In this document: positions 45,371-53,560 of the stretch, in pieces
Layout of the letters: each line of letters begins with the position of its first letter
Numbering within the stretch: the stretch's first letter is position 1
Origin: Pacificispira spongiicola
GTDB lineage: Bacteria > Pseudomonadota > Alphaproteobacteria > UBA8366 > Aestuariispiraceae
Length of the DNA stretch: 64,000 nucleotides
Assembly: GCF_012926505.1 (NCBI RefSeq)
Contig: NZ_JABBNT010000004.1
Span: 496,001-560,000 of the forward strand
Reading direction: 5' to 3'
Position numbers and translations under genes: made by a program
The notes under the pieces: generated by a model
Seen by the model: the letters and a program-made list of their open reading frames with translations, nothing else
Database searches by the model: none
What the model was told of the DNA's origin: nothing

Positions 45371-46569
45371 GTCCGAAGCCACCCGTCTTCGAACCGGATA
45401 TCCGACAGGCCGCCGAACTTGCGGTGCCGGTCCAATTCCGATTCCAGGCGCGCCATCCGGCCCTTGCCCAGCGAGGTGCCGGGTTCCGCCCACAGGGCGG
45501 TGATCTGTAGGCAATCCGTCGCCCGATCCGACTTCATGTCGATCCGCCCGATCATCCGATCGCCTTCAAGGATCGGGAAGACGTAATAGCCGTAGCGGCG
45601 CTTCGGAGCCGGGACGAAGACCTCTATCGTATAATCGAAACCGAACAAGCCTTTCAGGCGCTTGCGGTCGCGCAATACGGGGTCGAACGGGTTCAGGATG
45701 CGCAGGACATTGGGCGGCGGCCCGACGTCGGATAGGCGCTGTTCCAAGTCGGTCAGGGCATATAGGCGTCGCGGGCGGCCTTCGATCTGTTCGACCTCCA
45801 CGATCATCACGTTGGTGCCCAAATGTTTGTCGCACCAGGCTTTGGCCTCGTCGGCGGTGATGTGGTCCCAATATCCGGCGATTTCCCCCGGTGTGCCGAA
45901 TCCCATGCGGGCCAAGGCCGATCGGCAGGACCAGTCGATCAACTCTTCATGGGTGATCGGGGCGGCGCGATGCGGTTCGGGAATGACCCGATGGGTCAGG
46001 TCATAGACCTTCTGAAACCCGTCACGGCCGCTGATGGCCAAATCGCCGGTCCGCCACAGATATTCCAGCGCCGTCTTGGACGGGTGCCAGTTCCACCACG
46101 CGCCAGGGCCTTTGCGTTCCTCCGGCGACAATTCGCGGGACAGGACAGCGCCCTTGTTTTCGATATGGGACAGGACCGTTTCGGTTTCACTGTGGAAGTC
46201 CGGGCCGTGCCAGTTGGTATAGCGTTCCAGCAGATGCGCCCGGCGGTTTTCGAAACGCCGCATCCAATAGGGAAAGAAATCCGCCGGAATGATCGACGCG
46301 TCATGGGTCCAGTTTTCGAACAGGCGGCGTTTCTTTTCCAGAAGGCGCTTCAATTGCTTCGGCTTATAGCCGGTCGCCCGTGAAAACAGGATCATGTGAT
46401 GGGCACGTTCCAGCATATTGATGCTGTCTACCTGCACGAATCCCAGACGGCGGATCAAATCCGTCAAGGCGTCGTCGTCCAGGCTGCGCCGATGCGGTTC
46501 GGAGAGCGCTTGAAGGTCTAGGATTAAGTGACGGGCCTGTTCCGCGCTGACGGTCTTGAAGGCCGTCAC
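45367..46569 (-). CDS. AlkZ/YcaQ-like DNA glycosylase (HTH_42 family)
   Basis: The 400-residue protein has the winged-helix repeats of the HTH_42 family. The motif RLGFVQVDSINMLERAHHMI near residue 45 holds the QxD version of the catalytic QxQ/QxD pair in AlkZ-like interstrand-crosslink glycosylases. WTHDASIIPADFFPYW and PSKTALEYLWRTGDL are other family blocks. It probably removes bulky alkylated bases or unhooks crosslinks. It overlaps the upstream GNAT gene by 4 bp, so they form an operon. Confidence 0.82.
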   Translation of the reverse strand: MTAFKTVSAEQARHLILDLQALSEPHRRSLDDDALTDLIRRLGFVQVDSINMLERAHHMILFSRATGYKPKQLKRLLEKKRRLFENWTHDASIIPADFFPYWMRRFENRRAHLLERYTNWHGPDFHSETETVLSHIENKGAVLSRELSPEERKGPGAWWNWHPSKTALEYLWRTGDLAISGRDGFQKVYDLTHRVIPEPHRAAPITHEELIDWSCRSALARMGFGTPGEIAGYWDHITADEAKAWCDKHLGTNVMIVEVEQIEGRPRRLYALTDLEQRLSDVGPPPNVLRILNPFDPVLRDRKRLKGLFGFDYTIEVFVPAPKRRYGYYVFPILEGDRMIGRIDMKSDRATDCLQITALWAEPGTSLGKGRMARLESELDRHRKFGGLSDIRFEDGWLRT

Positions 46570-47060
46570 GCCGATTTCTCCATGGTCAGGACGGTCAATT
46601 CGATCTGACCGATATTGACCGCGTCGCGCGCGACGGTTCGGTAGCCGAGGTTCTGGTAGAACCGTTCCGCCCGCCCATGGGCGCGGACACTGAATTTCGT
46701 CTTGCCGTTCCGCCGGGCCAGGGCTTCCACCCGCAGGACCAGGGCGCGCCCCAGCCGGATGCCGGCCGCATCGGGATGGACCATCACCTTACGGATATAG
46801 GCGCATTTCCGATCCTTCGGATCGCTGAACCAACCGGCACTGCCATGCAGGATGTTCGTATCCCGCGTCCAGGCAAGGATCAGGTGATGCGATAGCAGGG
46901 TTTCGGCATCGTCGGGGTCGGCGGTCAACGCGCCCGGCCCGTCGATCTTCTCCGTCGTCGGAAGCTTCGCCGATTGGCTGGCCCAGGTCGCCCGCTGCAA
47001 GTCGCGCACGGCGTCGACATCTTCGGGACGGATCGGGGCGATACGATAGGCGGAAAGCAT
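46566..47060 (-). CDS. GNAT-family N-acetyltransferase
   Basis: The 164-residue protein has the GNAT core VMVHPDAAGIRLGRALVLRVE with the acetyl-CoA loop near residue 100, and the C-terminal FYQNLGYRTVARDAVNIG strand-helix. Substrate is unknown. It is the first gene of a two-gene operon with the AlkZ-like glycosylase, so a resistance or modification role is possible. Confidence 0.82.
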   Translation of the reverse strand: MLSAYRIAPIRPEDVDAVRDLQRATWASQSAKLPTTEKIDGPGALTADPDDAETLLSHHLILAWTRDTNILHGSAGWFSDPKDRKCAYIRKVMVHPDAAGIRLGRALVLRVEALARRNGKTKFSVRAHGRAERFYQNLGYRTVARDAVNIGQIELTVLTMEKSA

Positions 47061-47077
47061 ACGATCCGTCCCCGCCT

Positions 47078-47320
47078 TTACCCGGATACCGGGCGGTTTT
47101 GCCGACGCCGACGGGGACGCAGGTCGCTGTCGGAAACACGACCCGCCGCGATCCGGCGCTGTTTAAGCACTTGCAGGATTTCGAACCGGCGCTCATTCGT
47201 TGCCCCGCCCCATTCGCGGATTTCGGCAATCGTGCGCAGGCATCCCGTGCATTCGTTGGACGGGCCGTCCAATCGGCATATCCCCACACAGGGAGAGGGT
47301 ATGTTGGGCAATTGCGCCAT
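47078..47320 (-). CDS. DUF1289 small cysteine protein
   Basis: The 80-residue protein shows the DUF1289 pattern IPSPCVGICRLD..ECTGCLRTIAEIREW with four cysteines that may bind metal, and a basic tail (RPRRRRQNRP). The family is common in proteobacteria and of unknown function. It lies 17 bp upstream of the GNAT gene on the same strand and may start that operon. Confidence 0.85.
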   Translation of the reverse strand: MAQLPNIPSPCVGICRLDGPSNECTGCLRTIAEIREWGGATNERRFEILQVLKQRRIAAGRVSDSDLRPRRRRQNRPVSG

Positions 47321-47403
47321 TATTGCTGTCGTCTCCAGGTTGCCTTCATTCAGCTAAGCCGGTCCCGTCTGGAATTCAAGCAAGATTCGCGTTTCGGCGG
47401 CCA

Positions 47404-47457
47404 ATATTTCGAATATTCTAGAAATATGGTTGACGCTGGATTTCGATCTGATAGGAT
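47404..47457 (+). promoter_or_regulatory. ArsR operator and promoter with very short leader
   Basis: ATATTTC at 47404-47410 and GAAATAT at 47421-47427 form an inverted repeat. Directly after it are a -35 TTGACG (47430-47435) and, 16 bp on, a -10 TAGGAT (47452-47457). The arsR ATG is at 47464, so a transcript from this promoter would be leaderless or nearly so. The AGGA within the -10 could instead act as ribosome site for a longer message. Confidence 0.5.
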
Positions 47458-47463
47458 GGCGGC

Positions 47464-47808
47464 ATGAAAGAACTAGAAGCGACAGCGGCCTGTCTGGAGG
47501 CCCTCGGCAACCCCACGCGCCTTGAGATCTACCGTCAGCTTGTGCGGGCGGGGGAGGAAGGTAAAAGCGTCGGCACGATTCAAAAGGCCGTCGGCGTTCC
47601 GGCATCGACCTTGTCGCATCATTTGAAGCATCTGGAACTCGTCGGGCTTGTCGAACGTCGACGGGCCGGAACGACCCATACCTGCGTCGCGAACTACATG
47701 ACGATGGACGAGGTGCTGGGATTCCTGACGGAAGAATGCTGTGCGGACAGCGCATTGCGCCGTGCCCACGATCACGACCACCGTGCCCACAAACTGAAAG
47801 CCGGATAG
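47464..47808 (+). CDS. arsR: ArsR-family metalloid-responsive repressor
   Basis: The 114-residue protein has the ArsR winged helix (LEALGNPTRLEIYRQLV and GVPASTLSHHLKHLELVGLV). Near its end are vicinal cysteines (EECCADS) and a His-rich tail (HDHDHRAH), a C-terminal arrangement that fits As(III) or related metalloid sensing. The permease gene follows 14 bp later on the same strand, and an inverted repeat lies upstream of the promoter. Confidence 0.85.
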   Translation: MKELEATAACLEALGNPTRLEIYRQLVRAGEEGKSVGTIQKAVGVPASTLSHHLKHLELVGLVERRRAGTTHTCVANYMTMDEVLGFLTEECCADSALRRAHDHDHRAHKLKAG

Positions 47809-47822
47809 AACGGAGAACGATC

Positions 47823-48896
47823 ATGTCCGATCATGCTCATCACAGTCCCGATTTACCCAGTAATTTCGATTTTTCTGGAAATTTGGTATCATGGCTCCGA
47901 TCACTTCGAACGGATCGGGTGGTTTGGGCTTTCTTGATCCTGACGGCGGTGACCGTCCTCGCCGTCGGATGGGACGAAACGTCAGGTCTGTTGGGCGCGA
48001 CATGGAACAGTGTCGTTGAAACCGGGCCCTTTATCCTGCTCAGCGTCGTGATCGCCGCGACGGTGAAGGCGACCGGGGCGGATCGTTTGATCGCGGTCGC
48101 CTTGTCCGGGCGGCAAACGGTGGCGGTCTTTTCCGCCGCGGCGTTCGGGGCTCTGTCGCCGTTCTGCTCCTGCGGGGTGGTGCCGTTGATTGCGGCGCTG
48201 CTGGCGGCGGGTGTGCCCTTGGCGCCGGTTATGGCGTTCTGGTTGGCGTCCCCGATCATCGATCCGGAAATGCTGGTTCTGACCTGGGGTGTGCTGGGGC
48301 CGGAAATCGCCATCGCGAAAACGCTGTCGGCGATCGGGATCGGTCTGGTCGGCGGCGCGGCGGTCATCGCCCTTCAAAAGGGTGGGCACCTGCAAGACGT
48401 CCTGCGGTTCGAAAAGAAACCGGCCACTAGCTGCGGTTCCTCGCCGGTTACGGGCGAAAAGCCGGTCTGGCGGTTCTGGCGGGAAGCCCCGCGCCGCACG
48501 GCCTTCGTTACGGAAATCGGCACGATGGGCTGGTTTCTGCTGAAATGGCTCAGCATCGCCTTCCTGTTGGAGGCCATGATGGTGGCCTGGGTGCCGATGG
48601 AAAACCTTGCCGGCTGGGTGACGGGGCTGGGTGTCTGGTCCGTGCCCGCGGCGGCGGCGGTCGGTGTCCCGGCCTATCTCAACGGTTACGCCGCCATCCC
48701 GTTGGTCCGCGGCCTGATGGAAGTCGGATTGCAACCGGGCGCGGCACTGGCCTTCATGGTCGCGGGCGGTGTGACGTGCATCCCCGCCGTGGTGGCGGTG
48801 CGGGCCCTGGTGAAGACGCCGACCTTCCTGCTGTATCTGGGGGTCGCCGCCGCCGGGTCCGTCGCCAGCGGTCTCCTATACAGCCTGATCGCGTAA
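47823..48896 (+). CDS. ArsP-like permease (COG0701/DUF318)
   Basis: The 357-residue membrane protein has about eight helices and the family motif LSPFCSCGVVPLIAALLAAG, with two conserved cysteines on the pore helix, followed by FWLASPIIDPEMLVLTWGVLG. The second half repeats the pattern (GVPAYLNGYAAIPLVRGLME). ArsP-type members export trivalent methylated arsenicals; other members are uncharacterised permeases. Pairing with an ArsR carrying a Cys pair favours metalloid efflux. The ATG at 47823 has GGAGA 6 nt before it. Confidence 0.85.
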   Translation: MSDHAHHSPDLPSNFDFSGNLVSWLRSLRTDRVVWAFLILTAVTVLAVGWDETSGLLGATWNSVVETGPFILLSVVIAATVKATGADRLIAVALSGRQTVAVFSAAAFGALSPFCSCGVVPLIAALLAAGVPLAPVMAFWLASPIIDPEMLVLTWGVLGPEIAIAKTLSAIGIGLVGGAAVIALQKGGHLQDVLRFEKKPATSCGSSPVTGEKPVWRFWREAPRRTAFVTEIGTMGWFLLKWLSIAFLLEAMMVAWVPMENLAGWVTGLGVWSVPAAAAVGVPAYLNGYAAIPLVRGLMEVGLQPGAALAFMVAGGVTCIPAVVAVRALVKTPTFLLYLGVAAAGSVASGLLYSLIA

Positions 48897-48898
48897 CT

Positions 48899-51142
48899 CT
48901 AACCGCGTATATAGGCCCAAACCCGTTCCGGCGTCAGGGGCTGATCGATATCGGTCAGTCCCAAGGCGTCGGATACGGCGTTCACGACGGCGGCGGGCAC
49001 CCCGATACTGGCGATTTCACCCGCCCCCTTCATCCCCAAGATATTGATGTCGGTCGGCCGGTCGGTGGCGAGTAGGTCGAAAGCCGGCAAATCCGCCGCG
49101 CGGGGCAGTTGGTAATCCATGAAAGATCCGCTCAGAAGCTGCCCCGTTTCGGGATCGTAGACCGTGCGTTCGAACAGGGCCTGACCGATCGCCTGCGCCA
49201 TGCCGCCATGAATCTGGCCTTCGGCGATCAACGGATTCAGACGGCGGCCTAGATCATCCGCACCGGTCATACGTTCCAGACTGACGAAGCCGGTGTCCGG
49301 GTCGACCTCGACCTCCGCGATATAGGCGCCGTGCGGAACCGTTTGGACCTCGTGATCGCTTTCGGCCAAACCGCACAAGGCGTCGCGTTCTTCCGCCGGG
49401 GTCAAGGCGGCCAGTTCCGTCAGGCTGACCCGGCGGTCCGTGCCGACGACGCGGAAAGCGCCCTCGCCATATTCCAGATCGACGACGGCGGTTTCCAGAT
49501 GCTCCGCCGCCCGTTCCTTCAGCCGGTCCAACAGGACATCGCTCGCCTTCATGATCGTCACGCCGGCGATGGGCAGGGACGAAGACCCGCCGGTGCCGCC
49601 GCCGGTCGCGATCTGCGCGGTGTCGCCTTCGACGACGCGGATGCGATCCATATCGATTTCCAGCTTGTCGGCGACCAATTGCGCGAAGGCGGTTTCATGC
49701 CCCTGACCCGATGCCTGTACGCCGGTCAGGATCAGGATATCGCCGTTTTCTTCCAGACGAACCTCGCTCTTTTCCTCCGCCGATCCGCCGGTAAGGTGCA
49801 GGTAAAGGCCGATACCGATCCCGCGCTTCAAACCTCGCGCTTCGGACTGGGCGCGACGGGCGGCGAAACCGTCCCAATCGGCGGCCTTCAACCCATCGTC
49901 CATCGCGGCTTCGAAATGGGCGGAATCGTAAATGAATCCGTTCGCGGCGGAATAGGGCATCTTCTGCGGCGGGACCACGTTCCGGCGGCGGAATTCCACC
50001 GGCCCCAGACCCGTTTCGCGGGACGCCTTGTCGATCAAGCGTTCGACCAGATACTGGGCTTCCGGCTTTCCGGCGCCGCGATAAGCGTCGGTCGGCGCGG
50101 CATTCGTATAGACGGCTTTCACCCGCGCATGTAGAACCGGAATGTCATAGACATGGCCCAGTGTCTTGGTAAAGCCCTTGGTGAGAACGCTGACGCCCAG
50201 GGCGGAGGCATAGGCGCCCATGTCGCCGACGGTTTCAGCCCGCAACGCAAGGATTTTGCCGTCCGCATCCAGGGCGATTTCGGCACGGCTCGCCTGACCG
50301 CGGCCATAGGCGTCGGTCAGGAAGGCTTCCGACCGGCTGGACACCCAGCGTACCGGACGCCCGACCTCCCGCGCGGCCAGCAGGACGAGGCTGTGTTCGG
50401 GGTAGTTGGTGATCTTGATGCCGAAACTGCCGCCCACATCGGCGGTCACGGTGCGCAGGCTTTCGGGGGCGATGCCCAGCGTACCCGCGACCATCTTGCG
50501 CAGGAAGTGGACGCCCTGGCTTTGCGTATGCAATTCGTAGCGTCCGTCCTGATGGAATCCCAGGGCGGAGCGGGTTTCCAGCGGGCTGACGGATACGCGG
50601 TCGGTATGTTGTTCGATCGAAACCGTCCGCGCGGCGGCGGCAAAGGCCGCATCGACGGCGGTGGCGTCGCCTTCTTCCCAGAGGACGGCCAAATCGTCGG
50701 ATTGCTCCGGGTCGGTGCAGACCGGCAGTTCCTCATAATCCGCGACGATGGCTTCCATCGCGTCCAGGGCTTGGGCTTCCGTTTCGGCGACGATGAAGGC
50801 GACGGGGTCCCCGGCGAAGCGGACCACGTCGCGGGCCAGCAAGTCCCGGGTTGGGCTTTTGAACGGGGTGCCGTCGCTGCCGTCATGGGCGGCGGGACAG
50901 ATCATCGGGTGGCAGCCCAACCGGTCTAGGTCCCGTCCGGTGAAAATCGCCAGCACGCCGGGCATTTCCAGGGCGTCGGCAATATCCAGTTCGGTGATGC
51001 GGCCATAGGCGACAGGCGCACGCAGAACGACCGAATGGGCCATGCCGGGGGCGCGTAGATCTTCGACATAACGGCCCTTGCCGGTCAGAAGACGGGCGTC
51101 TTCGACACGGGGGATGGGTTTTCCGACATATCGGCTGCTCAT
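48899..51142 (-). CDS. Molybdenum hydroxylase large subunit, CoxL form II type
   Basis: The 747-residue protein belongs to the xanthine oxidase/aldehyde oxidase family. It has the N-terminal VGKPIPRVEDARLLTGKGRY, the active-site loop TDAYRGAGKPEAQYLVERL (form II CoxL pattern AYRGAGR, with Lys in place of the last Arg), GVQASGQGHETAFAQLVADK and the catalytic Glu in MKGAGEIASIGVPA near the end. It binds molybdopterin cytosine dinucleotide and hydroxylates an aldehyde or N-heterocycle. The usual FAD and 2Fe-2S subunit genes are absent next to it, which is odd. It is divergent from a TetR gene whose operator may affect both. Confidence 0.87.
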   Translation of the reverse strand: MSSRYVGKPIPRVEDARLLTGKGRYVEDLRAPGMAHSVVLRAPVAYGRITELDIADALEMPGVLAIFTGRDLDRLGCHPMICPAAHDGSDGTPFKSPTRDLLARDVVRFAGDPVAFIVAETEAQALDAMEAIVADYEELPVCTDPEQSDDLAVLWEEGDATAVDAAFAAAARTVSIEQHTDRVSVSPLETRSALGFHQDGRYELHTQSQGVHFLRKMVAGTLGIAPESLRTVTADVGGSFGIKITNYPEHSLVLLAAREVGRPVRWVSSRSEAFLTDAYGRGQASRAEIALDADGKILALRAETVGDMGAYASALGVSVLTKGFTKTLGHVYDIPVLHARVKAVYTNAAPTDAYRGAGKPEAQYLVERLIDKASRETGLGPVEFRRRNVVPPQKMPYSAANGFIYDSAHFEAAMDDGLKAADWDGFAARRAQSEARGLKRGIGIGLYLHLTGGSAEEKSEVRLEENGDILILTGVQASGQGHETAFAQLVADKLEIDMDRIRVVEGDTAQIATGGGTGGSSSLPIAGVTIMKASDVLLDRLKERAAEHLETAVVDLEYGEGAFRVVGTDRRVSLTELAALTPAEERDALCGLAESDHEVQTVPHGAYIAEVEVDPDTGFVSLERMTGADDLGRRLNPLIAEGQIHGGMAQAIGQALFERTVYDPETGQLLSGSFMDYQLPRAADLPAFDLLATDRPTDINILGMKGAGEIASIGVPAAVVNAVSDALGLTDIDQPLTPERVWAYIRG

Positions 51143-51256
51143 TGTCTGATCTCCACTATGACGTCCGGCGCTTGGCGTGGGGGAAGGGCCCCGCCGGGTT
51201 TAGCAAGACGGGCAGGGGGCGACAAATACTAGTTTCAACCCGCAAATCGCTTTAAA

Positions 51257-51277
51257 CTGAACCGATTATTCCAATAT
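51257..51277. promoter_or_regulatory. Degenerate copy of the TetR operator upstream of tetR
   Basis: TTCCAATAT at 51269-51277 matches the right arm of the operator at 51871-51894 exactly; the left arm CTGAAC is degenerate. It lies 16 bp before the tetR start and 115 bp from the divergent CoxL gene, consistent with autoregulation. Confidence 0.5.
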
Positions 51278-51293
51278 CCCGTGAGGCGAGGCC

Positions 51294-51869
51294 ATGGCCC
51301 GTACCAAATCGTTCGACCCGGATACCGTTTTGGACAAGGCGGTCGAGGTCTTTTGGAGCCGCGGCTTCGAAGCCGCCTCCGTTGAGGATCTCGTGGCCGG
51401 AACGGGCGTCAATCGCGCCAGCCTGTATGGAACTTTCGGGGACAAGAAGGATTTGTTCCTGAAGGCGATCGATCGCTACAACGACCACAGTTCGATCAAG
51501 GCGACCGCGGAAACCACCGCACCGGTGCGCGCGGTTCTGGAAAATCTGTTCGGCGGGCTGATCGAGCGGTCGACCGATGGCCGATATGCCGGGTGCCTGA
51601 TCACCAACACGGTTGCCGAATTCGGCAGCAGCGATCCCGAAATCCTGGCCCGCGTCCGAAGCTCCCTGGCGGAACGGGAAAATGCCCTGGACCGGTTGTT
51701 GCGGCGCGGTCAGGAGGAAGGGGACGTGCCCGTTAACGCGGATATCCGGGCCCGCGCCCGGCATTTATTGGCGGCCATCCAGGGCATTCAGGTCATCAGC
51801 AAGATCAATCCGGATCCCCGCGCCTTGCAGAAAATTGCCGACGAAGCGGTCGAGTCCGCGTTGCGGTAA
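51294..51869 (+). CDS. TetR-family regulator with single sensor-like cysteine
   Basis: The 191-residue protein has the TetR HTH (VLDKAVEVFWSRGFEAASVE and NRASLYGTFGDKKDLF). Its only cysteine, C101 in RYAGCLITNT, aligns with the GCL motif holding the reactive cysteine of the electrophile sensor NemR. The gene lies directly upstream of an aldehyde dehydrogenase gene, with a perfect TTGGAA-N6-TTCCAA palindrome between them. A matching site lies before the YghU-type GST at 11992. I infer a repressor released by aldehydes or other electrophiles. Confidence 0.85.
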   Translation: MARTKSFDPDTVLDKAVEVFWSRGFEAASVEDLVAGTGVNRASLYGTFGDKKDLFLKAIDRYNDHSSIKATAETTAPVRAVLENLFGGLIERSTDGRYAGCLITNTVAEFGSSDPEILARVRSSLAERENALDRLLRRGQEEGDVPVNADIRARARHLLAAIQGIQVISKINPDPRALQKIADEAVESALR

Positions 51870-51870
51870 A

Positions 51871-51902
51871 ATATTGGAACGATAATTCCAATATAATTGG
51901 AA
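51871..51902. promoter_or_regulatory. TTGGAA-N6-TTCCAA operator before aldehyde dehydrogenase
   Basis: ATATTGGAA at 51871-51879 and TTCCAATAT at 51886-51894 are perfect 9-bp arms with a 6-bp spacer. A third half-site ATTGGAA at 51896-51902 follows and makes a second inverted repeat with the right arm. It starts 2 bp after the tetR stop and about 120 bp before the dehydrogenase start. Confidence 0.7.
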
Positions 51903-52016
51903 TCTGGTGGCACCCTTCGCTTTTCTGAAACCGGCCCTTGCCCCTTTTCAAGGCGTGACTATTTGATACTGTCCCGCGCGACGAAATCCAATTTCCGTAA
52001 CATAAGGAGCGCTTAC

Positions 52017-53462
52017 GTGCCCAATCTGACCGACTTCTACATCGATGGCGCCTGGACTGCCCCGGCCGTCGCAAATCCGCTGGACGTCATCAACCCGGCG
52101 AATGAAGAAAGCTTCGCCGTGATCTCCCTCGGCTCCAAGCCGGATGTGGACCGTGCCGTCGCCGCGGCGAAAAAGGCGTTCGAAACCTGGGGCTTCACGA
52201 CCCCGGAAGAACGCATGGGCTACCTGACCAAACTGGTCGAAGTCTATGAGCGCCGCGCCGATGAAATGGCGAAGGCGATTTCCCAGGAAATGGGCGCGCC
52301 GATCAGCATGGCCGGAAATGCCCAGTCCCCGGCGGGCAGCGGCCATTTGCGCGCCTTTATCGAGGCGATGAAGGACTTTCCCTGGGAGCACGCGCTGAAT
52401 GACGCGACGCCGGGTGAGCATATCGTGCATGAGCCGATCGGCGTCGCCGCCCTGATCACGCCGTGGAACTGGCCGATGAATCAGGTCGCGCTGAAGGTCG
52501 GCGCAGCGCTGGCCGCCGGTTGCACCATGGTGCTGAAGCCGTCGGAAATCGCGCCGATTTCGTCCATGCTGTTCGCTGAATTCGTGGACGAGGCCGGGAT
52601 TCCCGCCGGTGTCTTCAATCTGGTGAACGGCGACGGTCCGACGGTGGGCGACGCGTTGAGCCGCCACCCTGATGTCGACATGGTCTCCCTGACCGGGTCC
52701 ACCCGTGCCGGTATCGCGGTCACCAAGGCCGCGGCCGATACGGTGAAACGCGTGGCGCTGGAGCTGGGCGGCAAAGGCGGGAATATCGTTTTCGCCGATT
52801 CCGACCCGGCGAAATCCGTGAAGCGGGGTGCCATCGGCGTGTTCTACAATTCGGGTCAGTCCTGCAACGCCCCGACCCGTATGCTGGTCGAACGGTCGAT
52901 CTATGAAGAGGCCGTGGAAATCGCCAAGGCGACCGCCGAAGCGACCAAGGTCGGCGATCCGTCGGAAGAAGGCCGCCATATCGGGCCGGTCGTCAGTGCC
53001 GCGCAGTTCGAAAAGATTCAGGGTCTGATCCAGAAGGGCATCGACGAAGGCGCCCGTCTGGTCGCCGGTGGCGTCGGTCGTCCGGAAGGCGTCAATCGCG
53101 GCTACTACGTTCGTCCGACGGTCTTTGCCGACGTGACCAACGACATGACCATCGCGCAGGAAGAAATCTTCGGCCCGGTTCTGTCGATGATCCCGTTCGA
53201 CGACGAAGAGGATGCGATCCGCATCGCCAACGACACGGTTTATGGTCTGACATCCTATGTCCAGTCCGGCGATCAGGCCCGGGCCCAACGGGTCGCGCGC
53301 AAGATGCGGTCCGGCATGGTCATCCTGAACGGCGCGGCGCGCGCGGCGGGCAGCCCGTTCGGCGGCTACGGTCAGTCGGGTAACGGCCGTGAAGGCGGTT
53401 ACTGGGGCATCCTGGATTTCTTGGAAGTGAAGGCCGTCGCGGGCTGGGACCCGAACGCCTAA
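52017..53462 (+). CDS. NAD(P)-dependent aldehyde dehydrogenase
   Basis: The 481-residue enzyme has the oxyanion/NAD loop ITPWNWPMNQVALKVGAALA, SLTGSTRAG, the general-base Glu in LELGGKGGNIVFAD and the catalytic Cys in NSGQSCNAPTRML. I chose the GTG at 52017, which follows AAGGAG by 7 nt and begins the family sequence (PNLTDFYIDGAW). Substrate range is probably broad. Control by the upstream TetR protein is indicated by the operator between them. A 13-bp-stem terminator follows the stop. Confidence 0.92.
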   Translation: MPNLTDFYIDGAWTAPAVANPLDVINPANEESFAVISLGSKPDVDRAVAAAKKAFETWGFTTPEERMGYLTKLVEVYERRADEMAKAISQEMGAPISMAGNAQSPAGSGHLRAFIEAMKDFPWEHALNDATPGEHIVHEPIGVAALITPWNWPMNQVALKVGAALAAGCTMVLKPSEIAPISSMLFAEFVDEAGIPAGVFNLVNGDGPTVGDALSRHPDVDMVSLTGSTRAGIAVTKAAADTVKRVALELGGKGGNIVFADSDPAKSVKRGAIGVFYNSGQSCNAPTRMLVERSIYEEAVEIAKATAEATKVGDPSEEGRHIGPVVSAAQFEKIQGLIQKGIDEGARLVAGGVGRPEGVNRGYYVRPTVFADVTNDMTIAQEEIFGPVLSMIPFDDEEDAIRIANDTVYGLTSYVQSGDQARAQRVARKMRSGMVILNGAARAAGSPFGGYGQSGNGREGGYWGILDFLEVKAVAGWDPNA

Positions 53463-53482
53463 CCCCACCGAACGCGGATCGA

Positions 53483-53518
53483 AACAGGCGCAGGGCAGGA
53501 ATGTCCTGCGCCTGTTTC
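53483..53518 (+). terminator. Intrinsic terminator after aldehyde dehydrogenase
   Basis: AAACAGGCGCAGG at 53483-53495 pairs perfectly with CCTGCGCCTGTTT at 53506-53518 (13-bp stem, 10-nt loop), followed by CATTTCG. Confidence 0.8.
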
Positions 53519-53560
53519 ATTTCGTGTGTAATTTGTCCCGATACGTCGATGAGGGGGGCC

